Source: Massariosphaeria phaeospora (lineage: Eukaryota > Ascomycota > Dothideomycetes > Pleosporales). From it: a stretch of DNA of 64,000 nucleotides. Positions 22,667 through 33,220 of this stretch are shown one piece after another. Position numbers and translations under genes: made by a program. How positions within the stretch are numbered: position 1 is the stretch's first letter; the number at the start of each line of letters is the position of its first letter. The stretch is taken from positions 248,001-312,000 of the forward strand of contig JAADJZ010000012.1 in the NCBI GenBank assembly GCA_011032825.1, given 5' to 3'. The notes below the pieces were generated by a model. It searched no databases and had not been told where the DNA came from. It saw nothing but the letters and a program-made list of their open reading frames with translations.

Positions 22667-24193
22667 CTACCTAGCAATCATATGCTCGCGCGCAGGCCCC
22701 ACGCCAATCCACTTAATCCTCACGCCCACCGCCCCCTCAATATACTCGACATATTTGCGCGCATTAAGCGGCAGATCGTAGAAGCTGCGCGCGGCCGTCG
22801 TGGGCGTCTTCCAGCCGGGCAGCGTGGCGTACTGGACATCGACTTTGGCGAGCACGTCCGGGTTCGCGGGGAATCCGGCGAGTGGGGCGCCGTCGAGCGT
22901 GTAGGCGGTGCCGATGCGCACCTCGTCGAAGCCGTCGAGCACGTCGAGCTTGGTCAGGTTGAGCGCCGTGTAGTCGTTGCAGGCGTGCGAGTGCTGCAGC
23001 ACGACCAGGTCGAGCCAGCCGCAGCGGCGCTTGCGGCCCGTTGTCACGCCGACTTCGTGGCCGACGGATTGCAGTTGCTCGCCGGAGGCGTTGAGTTGCT
23101 CCGTGGGGAAGGGGCCGCTGTGGGGAGTAAGGGGTTAGATGAGATAGATGTTTGTGGGGGTATAGGAGAGGGGGGGGTTCGTACGATCCGACACGGGTGG
23201 TGTATGCTTTCACAACGCCGACTACTTCCTTGATGGAGCGCCAGCCGAGGCTGAGGCCTGTGAGGACTCCGCCGAGCCCGGTGTTGGAGGACGTGACGAA
23301 GGGATATGTGCCGTAGTCAATGTCCAGCATCAGCGCGTTCGCACCCTCGACCAGAATCTTCGACTTCTTTTCTTTCGCCGATGCGAGCAGCGGGATCTGG
23401 TCGACGACGAAGTCTTGCAGCTTCACGCGGAGGTCCTGCATGCCGCGTGTGAGTAAGGAGTTGTCGTGGAGCGCGGCAGTGCTACTTAGCAACGTTTACT
23501 GACCTTGTATCGGGTAATCTCCTCTTCCGGGTCGTACTTCAACAGATCGCCGAAGCGCTGCTGGTAGCCGTGGACCAGCCGCCGGAACTTCTGCTCGAAC
23601 AGCTCCTCGTCGAAGAGGTCGCAGACGCGGAGGCCGCTGCGCGTCATCTTTGTGCTGTATGTTGGGCCTTTGCACGACCGTCAGCCTTCGATCGATCCGA
23701 CGTCACTGCTTCTACTCAGGTGGTGCGAATCTCAACTGACCTATGCCTTTCCGCGTCGTGCCTGTTCCTACCGTCAGCGAACCCTCTCGACCAAACGTGC
23801 AGCGGGCGCCCGACCTATGAAGCCTCCGCCGAGTTCCACTTCCTCCAGGCCATCCACCAGCTGGTGGACGTCGAACACGACGTGGGCGCGGTCCGAGATG
23901 AAGATGCGGCCCTCGGTTTTCAGCCCGTGTTTCTCCAGCGCCTCGAGCTCCTTGAAGAAGGACGGTATGTGCACGACGCAGCCGCTGCCGATGACGTTCA
24001 GGCAGTTCGGGTTGATCAGGCCGGACGGCAGGATGTGGAAGTCGTACGTGACGCCGTTGGCGACAATGGTGTGGCCGGCGTTGTTGCCGCCCTGGGCGCG
24101 GCAGCACAGCTGCGTGTCGTTGGCGAGGATGTCGACGAGCTTGCCTTTGCCCTCGTCGCCCCATTGGGCGCCGAGACAGACGGTAACGGACAT
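22667..24193 (-). CDS. ADE12: Adenylosuccinate synthetase
   Basis: Cytosolic enzyme of AMP synthesis that joins IMP and aspartate using GTP. Five exons on the minus strand: 24193-23815, 23761-23741, 23667-23504, 23435-23185, 23117-22667, giving 421 aa, the usual length. The N-terminus [18 protein letters not shown] holds the GDEGKGK phosphate loop and catalytic Asp. Further family motifs are QGGNNAGHT, the TRKGIGPTYS segment formed across two junctions, [24 protein letters not shown], and [11 protein letters not shown] near the C-terminus. Exon 2 is a 21-nt microexon coding about seven residues around GTTRKGI; without it the conserved GIGP block is broken. The start is the ATG directly before [14 protein letters not shown]. 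Assignment is certain. Confidence 0.97.
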
Positions 24194-24771
24194 GTTGGGC
24201 GGGCGGAGAGCGAGGCGGGGAGTGAGGGAGTGGTCGGATATATGAGGCGACGGTCGACAGGAGGAGTCAATTGCGCATGCAAGAAGTGGGTCAAACTGAG
24301 GCGAGTGCGGCCGCCTGCGCAGTGTCGCACACAAGTCAGTTGTGTGTCCAATTAAAAGTTTTGCGCAAACGTGAGGCTCTGCGACTTGAGCGGCAAGCGT
24401 CAAGCGGATAAGGGAGTGGGCTAAATGACACGGCCGGCCGAAGTTTGCGCTCACCTGGATACCGTCGGACGCCGGGTACAGCAATTGAGCGACGAAGCCG
24501 TCAACGAGGCGGTCGTCGAAGGAGTCAATTGAAGGCGATGAATGTGTGCCGCGACCCCGCTACGCAAGTGGATGTGATGTCGCTGCCCCGCCATGATGCG
24601 AGGCCGATTTCGCCATTGATGTCGCACTTGCATGGGGCCCCGCCAGCCTGACTCAGCACACGTGACGGACGAGATACAGATAAGGATATCATTTATCTTT
24701 GTTTGCGTTGTTCGACCACTATACCTCACTCACTCCCAGCCTAGAAACCCAACCTCCGTCTCTAGCTCCAG
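24194..24771. other. ADE12 upstream region
   Basis: Lies between the ADE12 start and the 3' end of the PEBP-like gene on the same strand, and presumably contains the ADE12 promoter. Open frames here have no recognisable domain. No repeats or RNA genes seen. Confidence 0.55.
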
Positions 24772-25611
24772 CTACAATGCGAAAGCCCCAACGCCAGCCA
24801 CCACAGCCGTCACCAGCCCAACCCAAAACGTCACCCCACCACCCAGCACCACCGTCGTCGCAGCGCCCGGGAAAGCCATAGGCGTCGACGTCGACGTCGT
24901 CGTCCCGTTCGGCCCCATGCCAGCGCCAGTGCCAGTCCCGTTCGTCTGCCGCGGCGGCGGGAACGCCATCGTAGGCGTGCCCGTCAGGTTCTGCACGCGG
25001 AAGTAGTTGGCGGCCAGGGGCTGCGCCAGGCCCGCCGCCGCGACAAACGCCGACGAGTTGAAGTTGATCCTGCTTTCGAGGACGCCGGCGAACTGCTCTG
25101 GCACGGCGAAGTTGTCGGGCTGCGCGAAGAGCAGGATGGTGTAGGCGTGCGCGATGTCGCCGACGGGCGGGTTGGGCGGCACGTAGGCGGCTTCGCCGGC
25201 GGTCGGGAACGTGAGCGTGGTGCCGTCGTCGGCGAGCGTCACGCCCGAGACGAGCCAGTGGAGCAGCTCGCTGCGGCCGTTGATCGGGACGTCCGAGTCG
25301 ACCATCATGAGGACGGCGCTGCTACCGGCGTTCCACACTGGCGTCGTGATGTTGGGCGGGCTGACCACATCTAGTTGTTCGCGTCAGCGTGTGCCTACAT
25401 GTGTGTATACCTAGATGGATCATGAGTGCCAGAATCTATACTCACTAGGTCCTGGAATCAGCTCCCCAGCGGGCGACACATTGTCCGCCCCAAACGAGAC
25501 GCTCAAGCTCTGCCCGTCTGCCTGCACCGGAAACCCAGGCGCCGTCTGCGCGCGCACACCCTCCAGCGCCGCCGCCAGCAAGCCGAAGCTCAAAGTCTTG
25601 CAGTTGAACAT
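24772..25611 (-). CDS. Secreted, probably GPI-anchored PEBP-like (phosphatidylethanolamine-binding) protein
   Basis: Two exons, 25611-25446 and 25370-24772, 254 aa. A signal peptide is visible (MFNCKTLSFGLLAAALEGVRA). The body matches the PEBP/RKIP fold: LSVSF..DNVSP early, then VLMMVDSDVP, LLHWLVSGV and AYTILLFAQP in the right order (canonical MVDPDAP and LHWLV). Several N-glycosylation sequons are present (NIT, NSS, NLT, NGT). A Ser/Thr/Gly-rich stretch precedes a hydrophobic C-terminus ending VAGVGAFAL, which suggests GPI attachment. The ligand is not predictable. Intron 25371-25445 has GTGAGT and CTAG signals. Family call is strong; the anchor is inferred. Confidence 0.85.
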
Positions 25612-27037
25612 AGTATTCGGGTAACGATAGTAGTGGGGAACGAAAGTATTCGAGTAGCGAAAGGAAAGTAGTCTGAATCTGCGAGTGTGGATGAGAGACC
25701 AGCGGTACCACACAGAACTCTTTATATCAATCCAACCTTCAGAGCTACCTCGAACAGGCAATAAGACCTAGTTATACGAAGTAAGTAGGTCGTTGGAAGT
25801 CGCGAGCCCGTCTCCTCCTATCACCGTTAAGAGCGCCTCTGTCCCGATCGATGACGCCCTCGTCCCCGTCCCCGTCCCCGTCCCAAGCACTACCACTACC
25901 ATACCGCCATCCCAATCCGGCAATTCGCGCTAGCGCGAAACAAACTATTACCCTGTTTGGTCTGCAACATCTCACCAACGGCTCCCCCACGATCCGTGAC
26001 GCGGAAATAGGTAGGGCTGTGCGATGCAGGTACAATTTGATGTCCATTGTCTAGACAGTCTCCGCCTTGCACGGCCGGAGATAGGCAGTGCGCGGCTCAG
26101 GAACAAGAACTTCTAGGGGTTCAGAAGGTCGCGCGAGAACAAGGCGCACCACTTCGGACGGAGCAGGGCCGCAAGCAACGGCCATGGAGATAAGTAGGCT
26201 GGTGGCAATGCTCCTTGTAAGTAAAATCGGCAGTCAACGTTGTTGTGGATCCGCAATTCCTCGCGTCAGCTTTCCGACAGACGCACTATATATATGGCCA
26301 CATCCACATCCATATCCAGGTCTATATCTACTTCCAACTTACCGCCACGACAACCAACCCAAGACGAGACGAGACGCCCGCACACGCTTACGGCGTTTGC
26401 ACAACAAAGGTTCACCAGCTCAGCTCAGCTCAGCTCCCCCAAGCTACATATCCGCATACATAATATCCGCAACCACATCGGTATCCCAAAGCAGCAGCCG
26501 TTGCGACCTCTCCTCATCAGATCGGCCAAGTCCCCTATGGCATCCATGCACTGTCCAGATTGGAACAGAAACTCCTCCTTGGCTTTAGCTTGTTGTCATT
26601 GTTCATTTGTCCTATCCTATGCTATCCATTCTCGCTATTCCTGTATTTCTCTATTTCTCTATCTCTCTATTTCTCTATTCCTCTATTCCTCTATTCCTCT
26701 ATTCCTCTGTTCCTCTGTTCCTCTGTTCCTCTGTTCCTCTGTTCCTCTACTACCCCTCTCACCGCCCCATCCCATCCATCCATCCTCCACACAGACAAAG
26801 TCCTAGAAACCGTATCGTTATTGTATCGTATCGTATGCTCCGCTCATCTCATCTATCATTACATTGCATGATATCCTATGCCCTGCCCCGCCATCCCACA
26901 CGCTCAACGCAACGCGTGTGTAACTGCAACACACTTCCATTCCATATATAGCGTCAAGATCAATTCGCGATTCGTCTCAATCTAGAAGTGCATGTGTAGT
27001 GCCTCTTGGCATCTCAAGCAGCTTGCAATTCCGTCTT
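25612..27037. other. Intergenic region with an 8-bp minisatellite
   Basis: No supported gene. Pyrimidine-rich DNA carries the CTCTATTC repeat listed separately, and short open frames are by-products of that repeat. The right part (26800-27037) is the 3' flank of the dehydrogenase gene; the left part is the PEBP gene promoter. Confidence 0.6.
26640..26752. repeat. 8-bp minisatellite (CTCTATTC / CTCTGTTC)n
   Basis: More than a dozen head-to-tail units. The left half is mainly CTCTATTC with TTTC variants and the right half switches to CTCTGTTC for about five units, so variants are clustered as expected for recent local expansion. The strand bias is strong (pyrimidines on plus). Confidence 0.92.
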
Positions 27038-28111
27038 TCAGTTCAACGCTACTTGCAAAACCACTCTCCCTCTCGCGTGACCCGACTCCACCCTCTCAAA
27101 AGCGTCCCGAAACTGCTCCAGACCAAAGACACTGTCCACCACCACTCTACATCGTCCTTGCTCTATCAGTGCCGTCACCTCTCCTAGTTGATCACCATCC
27201 GGTTGCACCACAAACCATATACCCCTGACCCCATCTTCTACGCCCTCTCCCGGCCTTCTAGCGTCTGGTGGCTCCGCAACACCAACCACTATCCCTCCTC
27301 TCCTAACACTCTTAAACGCCTCCGAAAGCGTCTGCCCCCCAACACAATCAACCACAACGTCAAACCCCCTCGCCTCTCTATCCTCATTCACCCACGCCAG
27401 CACATCCGTCTCCGCGTAATCCAGCACCACAACATCCGCCCCAAGCCCCCCCACAAACTGCACATTCGCCGGCCCACACGTCCCCACCACCTCCACGCCC
27501 GCCAGCCGCGCCAACTGCGCCGCCCAAATCCCCACGCTCCCTGACGCCGCGGTGACTAGCACTCTCTTCCCCGCATTCTCTCCACGCCCACTGTTGTTCT
27601 CCAAAAACGCCGGCTCCAACCCCCCATGCACAAACAACGCCTGATACGCAGTCAACGCGCTCAACGGCACCGCCGCTGCTTCCGCCCAACTCAGACGCGC
27701 CGGCTTGTGCCCCAGCTCGCTTTCTAGCGCGACAGTCACTTCGCGCGCGTTGCCTTCCAGCCCTGTGCCTGTGAAACCGTACACTTTGTCCCCAGGCTTG
27801 AACTTGAACTTGAACGCGTGCGCAGCGGCAGTGGCAGTGGTAGTGTCACCGCCGCTGTCTTTCTGCACTGCTACTGCTACCGCTACTACTCCTGTTGTTT
27901 TCGGACAGGAAATAATCGTCCCCGCGAAGTCGTATCCCGGAATCGGCATCGCGGTGCGCAGCGCCTCGGGCCAGGCGAGTTCGCCGCGGGTGAGGCCTGC
28001 GGTGTGCGTGCGGATTATGTAGGAGGTTGGGTGGGTGGTTGGAGTGGGTGGGGGGTGCGTGAAAGTGTAGGTGATAGGTTTGGAGTGGTCGGTGCGGATG
28101 AGGGCGCGCAT
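27038..28111 (-). CDS. Medium-chain dehydrogenase/reductase (quinone oxidoreductase-like)
   Basis: Single-exon gene, 357 aa. It has the zinc-independent MDR architecture: an N-terminal GroES-like domain with IPGYDFAGTI and GDKVYGF, then a Rossmann fold with VLVTAASGSVGIWAAQLARLAG (nucleotide-binding loop about residues 190-210) and GFDVVVDCVGGQTL. The C-terminus ARGRVVLQVALN matches the typical GKVVL ending. NADPH-dependent reduction of a quinone or enone is likely; the substrate is unknown. No Cys/His set for catalytic zinc is evident. Thr/Val-rich padding (VVAVAVAV, TTTATAAA) near residues 74-95 is unusual and may be lineage-specific. The start MRALIRTDHSK is the natural family start. Confidence 0.9.
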   Translation of the reverse strand: MRALIRTDHSKPITYTFTHPPPTPTTHPTSYIIRTHTAGLTRGELAWPEALRTAMPIPGYDFAGTIISCPKTTGVVAVAVAVQKDSGGDTTTATAAAHAFKFKFKPGDKVYGFTGTGLEGNAREVTVALESELGHKPARLSWAEAAAVPLSALTAYQALFVHGGLEPAFLENNSGRGENAGKRVLVTAASGSVGIWAAQLARLAGVEVVGTCGPANVQFVGGLGADVVVLDYAETDVLAWVNEDREARGFDVVVDCVGGQTLSEAFKSVRRGGIVVGVAEPPDARRPGEGVEDGVRGIWFVVQPDGDQLGEVTALIEQGRCRVVVDSVFGLEQFRDAFERVESGHARGRVVLQVALN

Positions 28112-29759
28112 GGCTGGGTTGTTGGGGTGGATGCTTCGAGGGAGGGAGGGAGGGAGTGGCTGATTGATGCCTAGACGAGCTGTGCTCTCACGGCGGCGTT
28201 TTATGGCTGCGTGGAAATGCCCGAATCACCGACGCGGCTGATGCTTTGGATCTATCTGTCCGGCAAAAGATCACGCGGCCTCGGGCACTCGGGTACTCAC
28301 TCGGCTCGATTTCCATCGTCCTTTCAATTCTGCGGCTCCTTGGATACTGCGCAAGGGAATATTGGTCTAGCTAATGACTTGGTCACGCAGTTCACTTCAG
28401 TTCAGTTCACGCCACAACCACCACCTATATGTGGATGTGAGTTTCACACTCCCTCGTACACACTATCTACATCGCGCTGGTTCGCACTATGCCAGGCCTT
28501 TCGCGCTGTGGGCTGCCTCGGGGCTTTTGATCATGCACTGCACTGCACTACACACTACACACTGCGCAGCCGTAGCTAATACCTGCAGTAAGTAAGTAAG
28601 TAACCTTTCAAGTAGGATGACCTCATACTCACACACCATTACTCATATACACACATACATACTCACATATACTCTACCTACAACCACAATACTTTCCCCC
28701 TACCACCGTCTAAACACTTGAACTCTATTACCCTTTCCCCCTGTATCCTCGCCTCCCCTCTTTCTTTTCCCCTGGAAAGGTTTAAACTCCTGAGATCGTT
28801 TGGCTAGATAGGTGGGTGAGTGGGTGGGTGGGATATACTAGGAGCTAAGCCGAGCTGGAATATAGCAGTTTGGCTAGTTAGTTGGTTGGTAGGTGTGTGG
28901 ATGTATGTACTCGTTAGAATAGTAGTAGACAAGCTAGCATAATGTAATGTAATAAGATCTAGTAGATTTAGACTACGTAGTTAGTAGACGAGAAAAAGAA
29001 AAGTGTTAACAAACAAATATCTGCACAAGAACGCAGGCGAGGCTACAAGTTCAACGTAACTTGACGTAACTTAGCTACTGCATGGTGGCGATGCAGGTAG
29101 GCTAGCAGCATAGAGTATATACATTCTTTCTTCTCATTTTTTTTTTCGTTTTTTATAATTTGTTAGGAATGTAGACTAGACTTTCTACTTTATAGTTCTA
29201 CTTTACGTAGACCTAAGACCTAGTCTTATTATTTGAACTTTAGCTTTAACTTTGTTACTTTGATAAACACAGTGCAGTATGCAGAGGCTCTTACTTTATA
29301 ACTACTAGAAAATGTAAATCTAACCTGTAGTTTGTGTACTTACCTTAGTGTAGTAGAAGAGAGAGAGAGAGAGGGGGGGGGGGGCAGAGAAGCAAACCTC
29401 AACAATAAACAATGTAGAAGAAAGACTCGAGTAGCAGATCAGTAGTTCAAAGTGAACTGAAGTGAACTGAAGTCAACTGAATTGAACTGAGACGCGATGT
29501 TTGTTCGTCTTTGTATGGAAAGCCGTGCGCACAGTAGACGTACACGTTACATGCAGCTCCACAACGGACATGGAAATCTAAAAAGGCCCTACCAGATAGA
29601 TCCCCTCGAATGGTCTTCACACCAGCCCAGCCCAGCCAAGCCAGAGCCAGAGTCAGCACTCTGATTGATGTGTTTGGCAGCACTCTGGTAAGTGTGTTAA
29701 AAGCCGTCCGCAAGAAAAACCCCTCACACCTGCCCCTCCTTCCCTCCTTCCCTACGCCC
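28112..29759. other. Long intergenic region, locally AT-richer
   Basis: No gene supported. 28600-29440 is visibly AT-richer than its surroundings, with short repeats (GTAAGTAAGTAAGTAA near 28590, GTGGGTGGGTGG near 28815) and (GA)n(G)n at about 29359-29384. It has no transposon domains and lacks the dense damage of region 1. Part of it is the MDR gene promoter. Confidence 0.55.
29359..29384. repeat. (GA)n followed by poly-G
   Basis: Seven or so GA units run directly into a run of about 11 G. It lies in the 3' intergenic region of the nitrate transporter gene. Confidence 0.9.
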
Positions 29760-31462
29760 CTACTTCCCCCCCGCCTGCCCCCTCGGAATCGGCCTAATCC
29801 ACCCCACCGCCGCATTAATCCCAATCGTCACAACGCCCACAATCCAAAACACCCTCGCATAATCCCTCCCATGATACCGAAAAATCACCGCAAACACAAT
29901 CCCCCCCAAATTCCCCGCCGCGCCCGTAAACCCCGACACGACGCCATTCGCCGCCGGATGCACATGCGGCACGAGCCCGAAATTCGCGCCGTTGCCGCCC
30001 TCAAGGAATACCGCCATGGCGGCCACGAGGCCGAACATCGTGGCCTGGTCGCGCGGATCCAGCGCGCCGATGGCGATGAGGAACACGCCCGTGAGCAGGC
30101 CGTAGGCGTGCAGCACGGCCTTCTTGGCCCACACGCGGTGGTGCGTGCGGCGGTAGGCCAGGTCGGAGAGGTAGCCGCCGAGCGGGCGCGTCACGCCGTT
30201 GAGCAGGCCGAACATGGCGGCCCAGTTGCCGCTCGCCTGCAGGTCGAGCGCCGGGAAGTTCTTGCTGTAGTAGTTGCCTAGGATGGAGTTGATGGCTAGC
30301 TCGCCGCCGAAGGTGCAGAAGTAGCAGGCGGCGGTCACGATAGTCTGCGGCGAGAACATGACGTGGGCGATGTGTGCGAGCGACGGCTTCTGCACGACTT
30401 CGCCGCGCGCTGTGTCGAGCATCGCTTGGTCGGTAGCGTGGGCTTCGTTGTCTTTCCAGCCGTGCGGCTTCTCTTCTGAATCTGAGGCCTGGTCTTTCTC
30501 GCTGGGAGACGACGTGGGAGGCGCGTCAAGGATGCCGCCTGTGGATGCGTCAGTGACGACGTTGGTGACCGAGTGGCGGCGCAGCTCTTCTTCGGCGGCG
30601 GCGAAGCGGTCGGCCCATTCTCCCGTCGGCGTGTCGTCGCAGAGGAAAATGAGGCAGAGAGCTACGAAGACAATGAGAATACCCGGGACGACGAAAGAGA
30701 CCCGCCAGGCTTTAGACTTGCTGAGGCCGTCGGAGACGAGGCTGTTGTAGACTGCCGGCATGACGAAGTACGTGATACCGCCGCCGAGATTGCCTAAGCC
30801 GCCCGTAAGAGCATTTGCCGTGCCAATGACATTCTTGTCAAAGAAGCCTGTGGTCCAAACTTGGCAGGGCACAAACGAGCCGCCCAAGATGCCGATGAAG
30901 AAGCGGAGACCGTATAGTCCGACAGTGTTGTGTACGCACCCGGCAAGGAAGGTAGGTATGGCGCCTGCAAGAAGACAGCCCGCGAAAGTGAGGCGAGGAC
31001 CAAAGTGATCACAGCAGGGCCCGGCAATGAGACGGACGATGAGACTGTACAAGCGTTAGCAGACATTTTCGAGATGTGAATTAGCGTGCTAAGGCACTAC
31101 CCACGTAGCTGTTAATGCGATGATGTTCGAGTTTGCCACTTCAGCAGGCTTCATGCCGATGTCACCGGCGATAACATCATATAGCAGAGGAGGAAAAGCT
31201 GTACCCAGATCAGCACAGTCCTTCTCGGACATCTGAAAATAGCCTGGACGACTGACCATACTAGGTAGCAGTTAGTAAGGGTTCAATCCGAATGTAGCTT
31301 CCATCTCACCCAACTCCAGAACGCAATCATGAAACCGAACCAACTGAAGAAGAAAGTCCGTCCATGGGTATTTGAAAAGGGATTTAGAAAAGGTATCGAT
31401 CGCGCTTTCTTCGTAATCGGATTGACCTCTGGCGCTTTCCACAGCAGCGAAAACTGAACCAT
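29760..31462 (-). CDS. nrtA: High-affinity nitrate/nitrite transporter (NNP family, MFS)
   Basis: Plasma-membrane MFS transporter that imports nitrate or nitrite with protons. Three exons: 31462-31310, 31232-31105, 31044-29760, total 521 aa, close to fungal NrtA. The N-terminus reads [19 protein letters not shown] then [11 protein letters not shown], typical of the family. Both nitrate signatures are seen: [20 protein letters not shown] in TM5 and [27 protein letters not shown] in TM11. A long acidic/Ser-rich cytoplasmic loop (about residues 230-290) joins the two halves, as in other fungal NNP proteins. Exon 2 begins [11 protein letters not shown] before AFPPLL; this acceptor is the only nearby one that keeps frame. 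Nitrate reductase and nitrite reductase genes are not in the window, so the usual cluster is absent here. Confidence 0.94.
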
Positions 31463-33220
31463 GATGAAGGTATGACTAGTGAATCAATCACTAGACGGTT
31501 CGGCTTGGGTCTTGCAAGTTAAATAGGACTGAGAAACCAGCAAGTGACAGAAGGTCCTCTCGCGCGTTTGCTTGCAACAGGCAGAGCAACGCTGGCATGC
31601 GACAGCTAAGCACTGACATAGACGACCGGACAGACGTGTTAAGTACCCCGGAGCGAGTGAGCGGCCACTGACGTCGTCGTCGTCGTCCAGAGCATGAACC
31701 AGCTATCTCCGTTGAAGTGGCTAATCGATCCTGCAAAGTCCGCGGGGAAGATCGACTCCACACTTCTGAGAGATACAGCGACTGGGGTTTGCCAGCGATG
31801 GACCACTCAGGTGGTTATCAGAGGGTTTCGGGCTGAATGCGTGCAGCATGATGCCTGTGGATTGCTTGACTAGCGCCTAATTTGTTGATGCTGAGGGTCG
31901 AGAGTCGAGGGTGCGGCGAAGAGGAATCGACTGCTAGATACGATGGTTGCCATCGAGCCTTGTGTATGAGATCTTTGATCTTGAGTGCCATTCAGGCTTT
32001 AGGGACCCTTATCGAGACGTGGGCAGCACACAGGCGGATTATGAGTAGGTAGGAGAGGACTCGGGTATTGCTGAACGTCTTATCTGCCTCTTTCGGAAGT
32101 ATGCATACTGCATACTGCATGAGCTTCTGTGGGCCTTATCAGCAGTTCTCAAAGCGCTGATATAAAGATGGCGATAATTCCTTTTTCCGCGGGGAGTTGA
32201 TCTATCGAGCTTGACCTCCTCCTACATCATCGTGCCGAAGGAGGTCCCAGTGATACGGTTCTGTCGATCAAGTAGTATGCAATTCGTTGTGTTTTGGCCT
32301 TATCTTTGCCCTGGTAGACCCTGTGCAGGGAACAAAAACGGTTGTAGGAAAATCGGATGAACATCATCAAGAGTGTTGAATAGCTTCAGGATTGTTCGTT
32401 CCAATGCCATTTCTCGGGGAAGCTGCGGCCTTAGAGAAAAAACGTTTTGTGAGGATTCTGCGCGTAGTCGGGGGTTAATGTTAAGTTTAGCGTTGGTCGA
32501 AGCGTTGATCGAAGCTTCGTCTTATCTATCGCCGGAGGGGTCCACAGACAGCCAATGAGAGTTGGCCAAGACATGCCGAGGAGATATACCTTTAACTTCA
32601 AAGTCACATGACAACCTACTGCTGTGTCAAAAATTTAGTTTTCTGCTGGGAGAAAGATATGAAGAATTTACTCAGCCTGTGACCAAGGACGTATTCACAT
32701 GCACCTCACCCATGCTGCACATACCTATCACCGTCGGTGCGTAACCTTCTCTTGCGAAACATGATAATATCAAGGGCCATGCGTTCTGAACATGAGGGAA
32801 GAAAAAAGGTAGGCACGCACCGCAGAATGCGTGGCGTGCAACAGAGTAGGCGGAATGACGTGGGATCCGAGCGGCGTATTATGATGATAGAATCCTAATA
32901 ATAACAAAGGCATTTTCCCTGGACCAAGCCCATCCCAATTCAATTGCTTGAGCCAATCTTCTACAGCCACAACCCATTGGGTGTGCTTGGACGCTATCCA
33001 AAAACGTCCATGTATGCTGCTGGCTGTTGGAAAGCGAAACGCCCGCCCAAGCTGCACAAGGGGATATCTGAAGAACGTATCCCCTGCTAGCAAACCTCCA
33101 GAATGCAATGGTGCGCAAAACGCGAAAAATCGAGAAAACCACCAATCCGTTTTTGACCGCTGAAATGCCGAGGCAAGGAAATTCGTAACGCGTTCACGTA
33201 TGAAGGACGATGGTGTTGGG
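31463..33220. other. Intergenic region upstream of the nitrate transporter
   Basis: No recognisable gene. Open frames at 31491-31763, 32373-32744 and 32770-33255 lack known domains. The sequence near 31463-31760 should include the transporter promoter; GATA-type elements (GATA/TATC) are expected for nitrogen genes, but I did not map any convincingly. Confidence 0.5.
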
